Source of the DNA: Christensenella sp. UBA4379 | GTDB taxonomy: Bacteria > Bacillota > Clostridia > Christensenellales > Aristaeellaceae | Reading direction: 5' to 3' | Length of the DNA stretch: 64,000 bases | Assembly (NCBI GenBank): GCA_002391225.1 | Contig: DGRV01000021.1 | Location: 45,752 to 109,751 of the forward strand | Shown: piece after piece, positions 16,796 through 24,948 of the stretch | Layout of the letters: every line of letters begins with the position of its first letter | Numbering within the stretch: position 1 is the stretch's first letter | Translations under genes and position numbers: made by a program | Notes under the pieces: model-generated | The model's input: the letters and a program-made list of their open reading frames with translations, nothing else | Told to the model about the DNA's origin: nothing | Database searches by the model: none

Positions 16796-17674
16796 TTACG
16801 CCGTGAAGCTCGCCTTTACATGCTCAAGGAACCGCTCGGCGATGGGGGAAAGAGACTGGTATTTTTTCCAGATCAGGTACAGGCGGTTTTCCAGCTTCGG
16901 GGAAAGCGGGCGGAAGACGAGGCCGGAGGCCGGGGACGTGTCGATCAGCCGGTCGAAGGTCAGCAGGTAGCCGAGCCCCTCCCTTGCAAACATGGACCCG
17001 TTATAGGACAGCCGGAAGGAGCCCTCCAGACGCAGGTCCCGCATCCGGTCTCCGCACCAGCGGGGAATATCCTTCTGCCAGCTCTGTTCTGAACAGAACA
17101 GGGGCAGGCCCATCAGGTCGTCCACCGTGACGGCCTTTTTTGCTGCCAGCGGATCGTCTGCGGGAAAGACCAGGCCCCAGACGTCCGCCTGGGGGAAGAC
17201 CAGGGAATCATATTTGGCGGCGTCCGGCATTTCCGCCAGGACGGAATAGTCCAGCAGCCCCTGGTCCAGCTTTTCGGTGACCTGCTCGGTATCCCCGCTG
17301 GTGATATGATAACGAAGGTCCGGATACTGGCCGCGGAATTCCTTGATGGCCCGGGCCAGCGTCCGGATCTGATAGGATTCCGCCAGGCCCAGGTAGATGT
17401 CGCCGCCGGTGATGTCGTCCAGGGTGACGAACTCCCGGGTGATCTTGTCCGCCATGCTGACCAGGTCCTCGGCACGGCTGCGCAGCAGAACGCCTTCGTC
17501 CGTCAGGCGGATGCTGAAGCTGTGGCGGGTAAAGAGCTTTTTGCCCAATTCCTCTTCCAGCGCCTTCAGCGCTTTGGACAGGGTCGGCTGGGTCAGGTGC
17601 AGCTGCTCGGCTGCCCGGGTCATGTTTTCTTCCCTGGCCACCGCCAGAAAATACCGAAGCGTTCTGATTTCCAT
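16796..17674 (-). CDS. LysR family transcriptional regulator
   Basis: The 292-residue protein has the LysR winged helix at the N-terminus (FLAVAREENMTRAAEQLHLT, QPTLSKALKALEEELG) and a periplasmic-binding-like effector domain from about residue 90. The frame is open seven codons further, but the ATG at 17674 has GGAGGGC six bases upstream. It converges with the GltD-like gene and is divergent from a small operon at 17798-19691, with a perfect palindrome between them. LysR proteins usually control the divergent genes, so that operon is the likely target. Confidence 0.9.
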   Translation of the reverse strand: MEIRTLRYFLAVAREENMTRAAEQLHLTQPTLSKALKALEEELGKKLFTRHSFSIRLTDEGVLLRSRAEDLVSMADKITREFVTLDDITGGDIYLGLAESYQIRTLARAIKEFRGQYPDLRYHITSGDTEQVTEKLDQGLLDYSVLAEMPDAAKYDSLVFPQADVWGLVFPADDPLAAKKAVTVDDLMGLPLFCSEQSWQKDIPRWCGDRMRDLRLEGSFRLSYNGSMFAREGLGYLLTFDRLIDTSPASGLVFRPLSPKLENRLYLIWKKYQSLSPIAERFLEHVKASFTA

Positions 17675-17695
17675 GCTGCCCTCCATGAAATGCAA

Positions 17696-17756
17696 ATAAT
17701 GAATATCATGATATTCATTATAACCATTTGCGAAAAAATCCGCAAGGTGATATCAT
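17696..17756. promoter_or_regulatory. LysR operator palindrome and divergent promoter
   Basis: A perfect 26-bp palindrome (17696-17721, centre ATATCATGATAT) contains the T-N11-A pattern bound by LysR proteins. It lies directly upstream of TTGCGA (17728-17733) and TATCAT (17751-17756), spaced by 17, which would start transcription of the rightward operon with the palindrome centred near -54, the usual activator position. Confidence 0.7.
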
Positions 17757-17797
17757 CCAATTGTCCGAAACAGGACAGAACCAATGCGGAGGAAACC

Positions 17798-18028
17798 ATG
17801 CAACCAGAAACGGCAAGTCAGTGCATGCGGGGCATCGGCCTGAGCAGGGAGAACACGGAATATGTGACCGCCCTCCTTCAAACCCACAGGAACGGCGAAG
17901 CGAAGCAAATGCTGCGCAAGCTGCGCTGCGAGCTGATGGACGAGCTGCACGCCTGTCAGAGAAGGGTGGACCAGATGGACTGGCTGATCCGGGAAACGGA
18001 AAAGCCGACCCGGGACGAACCAGCCTAA
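17798..18028 (+). CDS. small helical protein of unknown function
   Basis: The 76-residue protein starts at ATG 17798 after a GCGGAGG site. It is mostly helical: GLSRENTEYVTALLQTHRN, then an arginine/glutamate-rich helix LRKLRCELMDELHACQRRVDQ that could form a coiled coil, with two cysteines. No family was recognised. It is the first gene of the operon divergent from lysR, followed 24 bases later by a cyclophilin-like protein and then an Fe-S aldo/keto reductase. A role as a partner or adaptor is possible but unsupported. Confidence 0.7.
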   Translation: MQPETASQCMRGIGLSRENTEYVTALLQTHRNGEAKQMLRKLRCELMDELHACQRRVDQMDWLIRETEKPTRDEPA

Positions 18029-18052
18029 GGCAAAGAGGAAAGGACAAAGACT

Positions 18053-18541
18053 ATGAGAAAAACCATCCTGGCGCTCTGCGCCGCGCTGCTGCTTTTCTGT
18101 ATCGGCGGCGCAGGCCTCGCGGGAGAAACCGGCGGGGCGGTATGGTCCGGCGGGGACAGTCAGACAGAAATGGAAACGAAGGAGGCGCAGAGCCAAATGA
18201 AGATGAAGATCGGCGAAACGACGGTGGAAGTGGCCTGGGAAAACAATGAATCTGTGGAAGCACTCAGAGCGCTGGCCAAGGACGGCCTCACCATCCAGAT
18301 GTCCATGTTCGGCGGGTTTGAGCAGGTGGGCGCCATCGGCCGCCGCCTGCCCAGCAGGGACACGGAGACCGTCACCGCTTCCGGCGACATCGTGCTCTAT
18401 TCCAGCAGCCAGTTGGTGGTGTTTTACGGCAGCAATTCCTGGGCTTATACGAGGCTCGGTCATATCACCGACAAGACCCCGGAGGAAATGCGGGAACTGC
18501 TGAGCAAAGGCGACGTCATCATCACCCTGTCCGTTGAATGA
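18053..18541 (+). CDS. exported cyclophilin-like fold protein
   Basis: The 162-residue protein has an N-terminal signal/lipoprotein-like segment (residues 1-23, LCAALLLFCIGGAGLA). The rest matches the Cyclophil_like2 fold: MKIGETTVEVAWENNESV, then SMFGGFEQVGAIGRRLPS, GDIVLYSSSQLVVFYGSNSW and YTRLGHI. Such domains are common in anaerobes, often next to oxidoreductases; no peptidyl-prolyl isomerase active site is evident. It precedes the aldo/keto reductase, whose ribosome site starts right after its stop. Confidence 0.85.
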   Translation: MRKTILALCAALLLFCIGGAGLAGETGGAVWSGGDSQTEMETKEAQSQMKMKIGETTVEVAWENNESVEALRALAKDGLTIQMSMFGGFEQVGAIGRRLPSRDTETVTASGDIVLYSSSQLVVFYGSNSWAYTRLGHITDKTPEEMRELLSKGDVIITLSVE

Positions 18542-18554
18542 AAGGAGAAATAAA

Positions 18555-19691
18555 GTGATTACCCGTCATTTTCAGAACCTTGAGCTTTCCAATCTGGGCA
18601 TGGGCGCGATGCGCCTGCCCGTGATCGACGGCGACGACAGCCGGATCGACGAAGCAAAGACCTTCCGCATGGTGGACCAGGCCATGGCCGCGGGCGTCAA
18701 CTATTACGACACCGCCTGGGGCTATCACGGCGGCCAGTCCGAAATCGTGCTGGGAAGGGCCCTGGCCCGCTACCCCCGGGAGAGGTTTTGCCTGGCCGAC
18801 AAATTCCCCGGCTACGACCTGCACAACATGGGCAAGGTGGAAGCCATCTTTGAGGAACAGCTCCGCAAGTGCCAGGTGGAATACTTTGATTTCTATCTGT
18901 TCCACAACGTGTGCGAAATGAACATCGACGCGTATCTGAACGACGAAAAATACCGGACCTATTCCTACCTGATGGAGCAGAAGCGCAATGGCCGCATCCA
19001 GCACCTGGGCTTTTCCGCCCACGGCAGCGTAGAGGTCATCCGGCGCTTCCTGAACGCCTACGGGAAGGATATGGAATTCTGCCAGCTCCAGCTCAACTGG
19101 CTGGACTGGGATTTCCAGGACGCCAAAGCGAAGGTGGCCCTGCTCCAGGAATGGAACATCCCCGTTTGGGTGATGGAGCCGCTTCGCGGCGGCAAGCTGG
19201 CGAAGCTGCCGGAAGAAGACGAGGCCAAGCTCCGCGCCCTGCGGCCTGAGGAAAGCATTCCCGCCTGGGCCTTCCGCTTCCTGCAGAGCATTCCCCAGGT
19301 GAAGGTGATCCTCTCCGGCATGTCGAACGAAGAGCAGATGGCCGAAAACCTGCGCACCTTTGAGACGGACCGGCCGCTGAACGAAGCGGAAAAGAACACC
19401 CTGCTCTCCCTGGCCGCCGACATGACCCGCCGCACCGCCCTGCCATGCACCGCCTGCCGCTACTGCACCACCCATTGCCCCAAGGGGCTGAACATCCCCT
19501 GGCTGCTGGAGCTGTATAACGAGCATGTGTTCACCGGCGGCGGTTTCATCGCCCCCATGGCCCTCATGTCCCTGCCGGAGGACAAGAAACCCTCCGCCTG
19601 CATCGGCTGCCGCAGCTGTGAAAAGGTCTGCCCCCAGCAGATCAAAATTTCCGAGGCGATGAAGGATTTCGCGGCCAAAGCGGCGATGTAA
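18555..19691 (+). CDS. aldo/keto reductase with C-terminal [4Fe-4S] ferredoxin domain
   Basis: From GTG 18555, with AAAGGAG seven bases before it, the protein is 378 residues. The AKR barrel has the catalytic Asp and Tyr in YYDTAWGYHGG, Lys in LADKFPG and a His in YLFHNV. A C-terminal part carries two ferredoxin-like motifs, CTACRYCTTHCPKGLNIP and CIGCRSCEKVCPQQIKIS. This fused type is frequent in Clostridia and links NAD(P)H or ferredoxin redox to aldehydes or ketones. It is the last gene of the LysR-linked operon and is followed by two terminator hairpins. Confidence 0.9.
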   Translation: MITRHFQNLELSNLGMGAMRLPVIDGDDSRIDEAKTFRMVDQAMAAGVNYYDTAWGYHGGQSEIVLGRALARYPRERFCLADKFPGYDLHNMGKVEAIFEEQLRKCQVEYFDFYLFHNVCEMNIDAYLNDEKYRTYSYLMEQKRNGRIQHLGFSAHGSVEVIRRFLNAYGKDMEFCQLQLNWLDWDFQDAKAKVALLQEWNIPVWVMEPLRGGKLAKLPEEDEAKLRALRPEESIPAWAFRFLQSIPQVKVILSGMSNEEQMAENLRTFETDRPLNEAEKNTLLSLAADMTRRTALPCTACRYCTTHCPKGLNIPWLLELYNEHVFTGGGFIAPMALMSLPEDKKPSACIGCRSCEKVCPQQIKISEAMKDFAAKAAM

Positions 19692-19719
19692 TTTCCCTGT
19701 CCTTATTTTAAGAAAAACA

Positions 19720-19796
19720 TTTACGGCGGAAAGCCCGCCGTAAAACCGCCTCCCTTCCCCTCCGGGTTTTCCGGGGGAGGAGGGAGGCTTTTCTTG
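19720..19796 (+). terminator. double rho-independent terminator
   Basis: A perfect stem TTTACGGCGG/CCGCCGTAAA (19720-19744) is followed by a long G/C stem of GCCTCCC with GGGAGGC ending in CTTTTC near 19796. Confidence 0.75.
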
Positions 19797-19846
19797 ATCA
19801 AACGTCTGCCGGATGAACAAATGCAGGGAAAGAACACTCTTTCCGG

Positions 19847-19875
19847 TTGACAGGGGGGAGCCGGTAACGTATATT
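19847..19875 (+). promoter_or_regulatory. sigma-A promoter of the MATE transporter gene
   Basis: TTGACA at 19847-19852 and TATATT at 19870-19875 are separated by exactly 17 bases, 73 bases before the start codon. Confidence 0.7.
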
Positions 19876-19948
19876 TTTTCCCGGGGTCCGGCCTGGAAAT
19901 GGGGCGGGGAACAGCCCGGCACAGATCTGCAATCGAAGGAAGCCGCGT

Positions 19949-21325
19949 ATGACGAACGAAAGCCAAAAGACCGCCCTGTTTGAAACCGTCGCCGTGCCCA
20001 AAGCGCTTTTTACCATGGCGGCGCCGACCATCGTCAGTCAGCTGATCACGCTGGTGTACAACATGGCGGATACTTGGTTCATCGGCAGGACCAACAACCC
20101 GTACATGGTGGCGGCCTCCTCCCTGGTGCTGACGGTGTTCCTGATGGCGGGCGCGCTGGCCAACCTCTTCGGGGTGGGCGGCGGCAGCCTGATGGTGCGG
20201 CTGCTGGGCAAAAAAGAAAAGGAGGAGGCGGCCCGGGTCGCCTCCTGGACGGTTTGTATGTCCGCCGCCTCCGCGTTTGTTTTTTCCCTGCTGTGCCTGC
20301 TCTTCATGGACCCACTGCTTCGGCTTCTTGGGGCCAGCGACCATACCATCGGCTATGCTCGGCAGTACCTGATCTTTGTGGTGGGCATCGGCGGGGTGGC
20401 CAACGTCACCTCCGGCGCCATGTCCTTCCTTCTGCGGAACGCGGGCTATGCCCGGGAGGCGGCGTTTGGCCTCGGGATGGGCGGGGTGCTCAACATGGCG
20501 CTGGACCCGCTGCTGATGTTCGTGCTGCTCCCGGACGGCTGTCAGGTGATGGGTGCGGGCATCGCCACGATGCTCTCGAACGTTGCGTCGCTTATATACT
20601 TCCTGTGGATGTTCCACCGGGTGCGGGGGGAATCGGTGCTGAGCGTCCCCCGGCGTCTTGAAAAAATCCTTCCGGAATCCCGCAGGAACATCTTTTCCAT
20701 CGGCGTGCCCACGGCCATGAGCGTGTTTCTGTACGACCTGACCAACATCGTGATCAACCGCCTGTCCGCCTCCCACGGGGACCTGCCCCTGGCGGCCATG
20801 GGCATTGTGCTGAAGGTGGAGCGGCTGCCGCTGAACATCGGCATCGGGATCTGCCTGGGGATGATCCCCCTGATCGGCTACAATTACGCCTCCGGCAACC
20901 GCCGGCGCATGAGCGACTTTTTTACCGCCGCCCGGGTGGCGGGGCTGGCGGTCGCGGCGGTCAGCGTGGCGCTGTACTATGTCTTTGCGGACCGGCTGGT
21001 GGGCGCTTTTATCGCGGACACGGAAACGGTGCGCCTGGGCGCTTCCTTTCTTCGGGCGCGGTGCTTTGCGACGCCCTTCATGTTTCTCAGCTTCAACATG
21101 GTCAATTTCATGCAGGCGGTCAACCGGGGGAAGGAATCCTTCTGGCTGGCGGCCATCCGTCAGATCGGCCTGAACATCCCGATTCTGCTGATCATGAACG
21201 CGTTTTTCGGCATGACGGGCATCGTCTGGACGCAGGTGGTCGCCGACGTCCTGAACGTGATCATTTCGTATATCATTTACTACCGGGTCATGCGGCAGAT
21301 CAGTCAAGAAAAAACGGCGCGTTAG
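19949..21325 (+). CDS. MATE family multidrug/metabolite efflux transporter
   Basis: The 458-residue protein has twelve hydrophobic segments in two MatE halves. The first half has SQLITLVYNMADTWFIG and GVGGGSLMVRLLGKKE, and the second has GICLGMIPLIGYNYASGN, the family's signature loops. MATE pumps export cationic compounds with a Na+ or H+ gradient. It has its own strong promoter and a 2-hydroxyacid dehydrogenase gene 47 bases downstream. It is not closely alike to the second MATE protein at 54048-55418. Confidence 0.92.
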   Translation: MTNESQKTALFETVAVPKALFTMAAPTIVSQLITLVYNMADTWFIGRTNNPYMVAASSLVLTVFLMAGALANLFGVGGGSLMVRLLGKKEKEEAARVASWTVCMSAASAFVFSLLCLLFMDPLLRLLGASDHTIGYARQYLIFVVGIGGVANVTSGAMSFLLRNAGYAREAAFGLGMGGVLNMALDPLLMFVLLPDGCQVMGAGIATMLSNVASLIYFLWMFHRVRGESVLSVPRRLEKILPESRRNIFSIGVPTAMSVFLYDLTNIVINRLSASHGDLPLAAMGIVLKVERLPLNIGIGICLGMIPLIGYNYASGNRRRMSDFFTAARVAGLAVAAVSVALYYVFADRLVGAFIADTETVRLGASFLRARCFATPFMFLSFNMVNFMQAVNRGKESFWLAAIRQIGLNIPILLIMNAFFGMTGIVWTQVVADVLNVIISYIIYYRVMRQISQEKTAR

Positions 21326-21372
21326 CGCGCCGCCCGGACCCAAAGGAAAAGAATCAAGGAGGACCATTGGCA

Positions 21373-22332
21373 ATGAAAATCAGTCTGTTGGAGCCCCTTG
21401 GGGTGAGCGAAGATCTGATCCGGGAGCTGTCCGCCCCCATCGTGGAAAGAGGGCATGAATTTGTCTATTATCCCAATAAAACGACCGACGTGGAGGAGCT
21501 CAAAAGACGCAGCGCCGGTTGCGAGGTGGTGATGATCGCCAATAACCCCTATCCGGCGGAGGCGGTCCTGACGGCGGACAGCCTGAAGCTGCTGAACGTG
21601 GCCTTTACGGGGATCGACCACGTGGGCCTGGACGCCTGCGCGCAAAAGGGCGTGACGGTCTGCAACGCGGCGGATTATTCCAATGAAACCGTGGCGGAAC
21701 TGGTCATCGGCATGACCATCAGCCTGCTTCGCAAAATCAGCGAGGGAGACGCCCGGGTCCGGAGCGGGGGCACCAGCGCCGGCCTGGCCGGCCGGGAAAT
21801 CGCCGGGCGGACGGTGGGCATCATCGGCACCGGGCGGATCGGCATGATCACGGCCAGGCTGTTCCTGGCCTTCGGCGCGAAGGTGATCGCCTATTCCCGG
21901 CACGTAAAGCCGGTAGCGGAGGCCATCGGCATCGAATACGTGAGCCTGGAGGAGCTGATGCGCCGAAGCGACATCGTTTCCCTGCATACGCCCAACAATT
22001 CCTCCACCCGGGGCATGATCACCCGGGAGCTGTTTGGCCTGATGAAGCCGACAGCCATCTTCATCAACTGCGCCCGCGGGCCGATCATCGACGACGAAGC
22101 GCTGGCGGACGCCCTGAACGAGGGACGCATCGCCGGGGCGGGGATCGACGTGTTCGACGTGGAGCCGCCCCTGCCCGCAGACCAGCCCCTGCTTCATGCC
22201 AAAAACTGCCTGCTGACGCCCCACGTGGCCTTCCTTTCGGAGGAAGCCATGGTCCGGCGCGCCCATATCGCCTTTGACAACACGATCGCCTATCTGGACG
22301 GGAAGCCGCGGAACGTCTGCCAGCTGACTTAA
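21373..22332 (+). CDS. D-isomer-specific 2-hydroxyacid dehydrogenase
   Basis: The 319-residue protein has the NAD-binding motif GIIGTGRIGMITA near residues 156-168 and the catalytic Arg in INCARGPIIDDEAL. Glu follows in DVFDVEPPL, and His is in LLTPHVAF. The family reduces 2-keto acids to D-2-hydroxyacids or works in reverse (lactate, glycerate and phosphoglycerate types); the exact substrate is not clear. The ATG at 21373 has a weak GGAGGA site further upstream. It ends seven bases from the convergent dinB stop. Confidence 0.9.
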   Translation: MKISLLEPLGVSEDLIRELSAPIVERGHEFVYYPNKTTDVEELKRRSAGCEVVMIANNPYPAEAVLTADSLKLLNVAFTGIDHVGLDACAQKGVTVCNAADYSNETVAELVIGMTISLLRKISEGDARVRSGGTSAGLAGREIAGRTVGIIGTGRIGMITARLFLAFGAKVIAYSRHVKPVAEAIGIEYVSLEELMRRSDIVSLHTPNNSSTRGMITRELFGLMKPTAIFINCARGPIIDDEALADALNEGRIAGAGIDVFDVEPPLPADQPLLHAKNCLLTPHVAFLSEEAMVRRAHIAFDNTIAYLDGKPRNVCQLT

Positions 22333-22339
22333 AAAAAGC

Positions 22340-23578
22340 TCACCGGCCCCCGGAAGCCGTCCTGCCGCGGTGCTTTCGCATGTATTCGACCGTCCGGTAC
22401 AGGGTTTCGCCGTGGAAAATCTTGTCCAGATTTCCGGCGAAGTCCAGGCCGTAGCGGTTGTGAAGGTCCCGGAGCCTCTCCGGGACATAGGCCTCCTGCC
22501 GGTCCTTTGCCTGCGGCAGCAGGTCCTCAAAGCGAAGCTGGCGGGCGTATTCCCCGGTCAGGTGGTAGATGCCCACGCCGACCAGGCGGACCGGCCGCCT
22601 CGGCACCTGCTCTAAAAGAGAGACCGCTTCCCGGTCGATCCGGGCGGCGGACCTGGAGGAGGGAATCAGCTTGGAGCGGGTGATGGTCTTCATGTCGGCA
22701 TAGGTCAGCTTCAGCGAGACCCCCTCGCCGTACAGGCCGACGCGGCTTGCCCGCCTTTCGACGCTCATGGACAGGAGAAATAGAACATCCTTCAGAAATA
22801 CAAAGTCGTCCACGTCCGCCTGGAAGGTCAGCTCCCGGCTGATGGACTTGGCTTCCTCCGGCCGGTAGGGGGTGACCTTCCGGCCGTCCTCGCCGCGGGC
22901 CATCCGGGTGATCCATTCTCCCTGCTTTCCGAGAAGCCGGATCACCTCCTCCGGCCGGTCCCGCACGTCCCGCACGGTGCGGATGCCGGCGCTGTTCAGC
23001 CGCTCGGCCGTCTTTGCGCCCACGGTGTAGAGCACCCGCACGTCCCGGTCCAAAATCAGGTTCACAAAGGCCTCGGGAGTGGGGATCTCAAAGTATCCGT
23101 CCGGCTTTTTCTCTTCGCTGGCGATCTTGGCGGCAGTCTTGGAATAGGCCACGCCGACCGAGCAGGTCAGCCCCAGCTCCTCCAGGGTCCGGCGCTTGAT
23201 CGTGCGGGCGATCCCGCAGGCCCCTTCCCAGCTTCCGGCCTTCTCCGTCACGTCCAGGTAGGCTTCGTCCAGGGCGATGGTTTCAGAAGCGCCGGCGTAG
23301 GTGTTCCAGATGCTGTGCAGCTGGTCCGACACTGCCCGGTATTTTTCAAAGTTCGGGTGCATAAAGATGCCGTTTGGGCAGAGGCGGTAGGCCTCCTTGA
23401 TGTTCATGGCGGAGTGCACGCCAAACCGCCGCGCTTCATAGCTGCAGGTGGCCACCACGCCGCGCTCCTGGGGCATCGAGCCGATGATCAGGGGCTTCCC
23501 CCGGAGGGACGGATCATCCCGCATCTCGACGGAGGCGTAAAAGGCGTCCATGTCCACGTGGATGATGATCTGCTGCAC
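22340..23578 (-). CDS. dinB: DNA polymerase IV (Y-family translesion polymerase)
   Basis: The 412-residue protein starts with IIIHVDMDAFYASVE, where Asp8 and Asp10 bind metal, and has DEAYLD with the Asp104/Glu105 pair. It has the finger segment CSYEARRFGV, the HhH region AERLNSAGIRTVRDV and a C-terminal little-finger domain. These are all parts of DinB, which copies past damaged bases at the replication fork. No clear LexA box is seen upstream. It converges on the hydroxyacid dehydrogenase gene and is divergent from a candidate small RNA at 23751-23910. Confidence 0.93.
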   Translation of the reverse strand: MQQIIIHVDMDAFYASVEMRDDPSLRGKPLIIGSMPQERGVVATCSYEARRFGVHSAMNIKEAYRLCPNGIFMHPNFEKYRAVSDQLHSIWNTYAGASETIALDEAYLDVTEKAGSWEGACGIARTIKRRTLEELGLTCSVGVAYSKTAAKIASEEKKPDGYFEIPTPEAFVNLILDRDVRVLYTVGAKTAERLNSAGIRTVRDVRDRPEEVIRLLGKQGEWITRMARGEDGRKVTPYRPEEAKSISRELTFQADVDDFVFLKDVLFLLSMSVERRASRVGLYGEGVSLKLTYADMKTITRSKLIPSSRSAARIDREAVSLLEQVPRRPVRLVGVGIYHLTGEYARQLRFEDLLPQAKDRQEAYVPERLRDLHNRYGLDFAGNLDKIFHGETLYRTVEYMRKHRGRTASGGR

Positions 23579-23750
23579 GCTTTCCGCCTCCTTGATTCTT
23601 CATGGATGGGCGATCCGAGCCTGTGGGTCCGGATGGCCTTTTTTTGATCCGTCAGGGCGTCCGCTCGGTCATCATTCAGCCGGAGCTTCTTTGCATCCCG
23701 GATGCCGGAAAACGGCAGAACTTTTAACGGATTCTGTCAGAAATTGTCCA

Positions 23751-23910
23751 TTGACACGGCTGTGTGACGAGTGTGATATGATCGTATCACAAGTCAAAAG
23801 GACTTGCAAGAACAACGGATGGAAAAGGAGACAGCGATTGCTTAAAGATAAGCAAAACGGACATAGTGTCATTCGCGTACATTAACGCGGGACGCTGTGT
23901 CCGTTTTGTC
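23751..23910 (+). ncRNA. candidate small structured RNA with its own promoter, operator and terminator
   Basis: TTGACA (23751-23756) and TGATAT (23774-23779) with a 17-base spacer overlap an inverted repeat, GTGATA/TATCAC (23773-23790). The predicted transcript holds a hairpin AAGTC/GACTT, a second GCTTA/TAAGC, and ends in a long stem, AAAACGGACA paired with TGTCCGTTTT (23853-23908), with a smaller CGCGT/ACGCG hairpin inside. Only an 8-codon frame (ATGGAAAAGG onward) exists within it. It lies between dinB and the flavin reductase gene, and a regulated sRNA or a leader peptide are both possible. The last stem also terminates both ways. Confidence 0.5.
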
Positions 23911-23939
23911 ATGAGTGCCGGGTTTCGGCGCTTTGCATA

Positions 23940-24512
23940 TTATTTTTTCATAAGATCGGCACCTGCGTGCCAGGCCTGGCCGGCTTTTTCGCCCATGGCG
24001 TAATAGCCGTTGCGCATTTGGTCGAAGGCAAAGGCGTTCAGCTTCGCCGCGTCGATCCGGCCCTTTTCATCCAGCACCTTTTCGTCCGCCAGCACGTTCA
24101 CGATTTCGCCCAGCACGCGAAGCCCGTAGGGCTGGTCCTGGAACTCGGTTACCTTGCACTCCAGGGTGAGGGGGTATTCCGCCACGACAGGGGCGTCCAC
24201 CCGGGCGCTCTTTTCCGCATGCAGGCCGGTGCGCTCAAACTTATCGGCCATCTTGTTGGAAGAGGCGATGCCGAAGAAATCGGACTCCCGGATCGTATCG
24301 GTGCCGGGAACGGCCAGGGTGAAGGCCATGCGGGCTTTCAGGTTAGCGACCGTTTTATGATCGGCCTCCAGGTTCAGGGCCACCATGTTTTCCGCGCAGA
24401 TGCCGCCCCAGGCCATCATCATTTCATCGACGGTGCCGTCTTCGTTGTACGTGCCGATCATGTAGGTCGGCATGGGATACAGGAAAGGATGCACACCCAG
24501 ATCTTTTTTCAT
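23940..24512 (-). CDS. flavin reductase family protein (FMN-binding split barrel)
   Basis: The 190-residue protein matches the flavoredoxin/flavin-reductase-like domain: MPTYMIGTYNEDGTVDEMMM and AWGGICAENMVALNL, then AFTLAVPG and IRESDFFGIASS. The family binds FMN or FAD in a split beta-barrel and passes electrons from NAD(P)H or ferredoxin. The ATG at 24512 has AAGGAGG ten bases upstream; the longer open frame beyond it is not coding. It is a single gene that reads towards the candidate small RNA. Confidence 0.88.
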   Translation of the reverse strand: MKKDLGVHPFLYPMPTYMIGTYNEDGTVDEMMMAWGGICAENMVALNLEADHKTVANLKARMAFTLAVPGTDTIRESDFFGIASSNKMADKFERTGLHAEKSARVDAPVVAEYPLTLECKVTEFQDQPYGLRVLGEIVNVLADEKVLDEKGRIDAAKLNAFAFDQMRNGYYAMGEKAGQAWHAGADLMKK

Positions 24513-24852
24513 GAATCGCTGTCCTCCTTGTGATGGGTTGACGGGCCGGTGGTTTTGCCAGGTCCACCTGTTATTATACCCTGTGAAAACAGGAAAAACA
24601 AGTATATGAAAGGGGGAAATGAATGGGTTTTCCGCCCGGCCTTTTGGGTGGAAGCCTGAAACGCCGCGGAAATGAAAAATCCCCGCCCATAGGGCAGGGA
24701 AGAAAGAAAACGGGCTTTCCGTCAGCTGGCGGCGGAAGCGTTTTTCTCGTTGGTTTTTTCTGGGCGGCAGGGCTTTTGCCGGTGAATCCGGTTTTTTCTT
24801 TTGTTTTCCCGGAATCTTTCGGGGTTTTCTTCCGGAAAGCGGAAATTCCGCA
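24513..24852. other. intergenic region with hairpins, no gene recognised
   Basis: The 340 bases contain several short inverted repeats, among them GCTTTCCG with CGGAAGC before a T-run near 24758, and CCGG-TGAAT-CCGG before TTTTTTC near 24795. No convincing coding frame or RNA family was recognised. Some of the hairpins may end leftover transcription before the next promoter. Confidence 0.4.
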
Positions 24853-24904
24853 TTGACAAACAGGTGGAAACCCACTATAATAAATACAAAGTTTAGCGTT
24901 AAAC
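24853..24904 (+). promoter_or_regulatory. consensus promoter with LacI-type operator, start of the ABC/GH65 operon
   Basis: TTGACA (24853-24858) and TATAAT (24876-24881) match the consensus perfectly with a 17-base spacer. The palindrome GTTTAGCGTTAAAC at 24891-24904 covers the expected start site. Related sites stand at 34893, 34930 and 35025. Confidence 0.8.
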
Positions 24905-24948
24905 CTGTGGACGTAAAATGTGTGCATATGTGGTAAGGAGGTTTGAAG

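Noticed and set aside
23579..23750. LexA/SOS box before dinB
   Set aside because: No GAAC-N4-GTTC type palindrome was found near the dinB start.
24623..24856. Short plus-strand open frame before the ABC operon
   Set aside because: No ribosome site, Phe/Gly-rich translation without similarity, and it ends in the promoter region.
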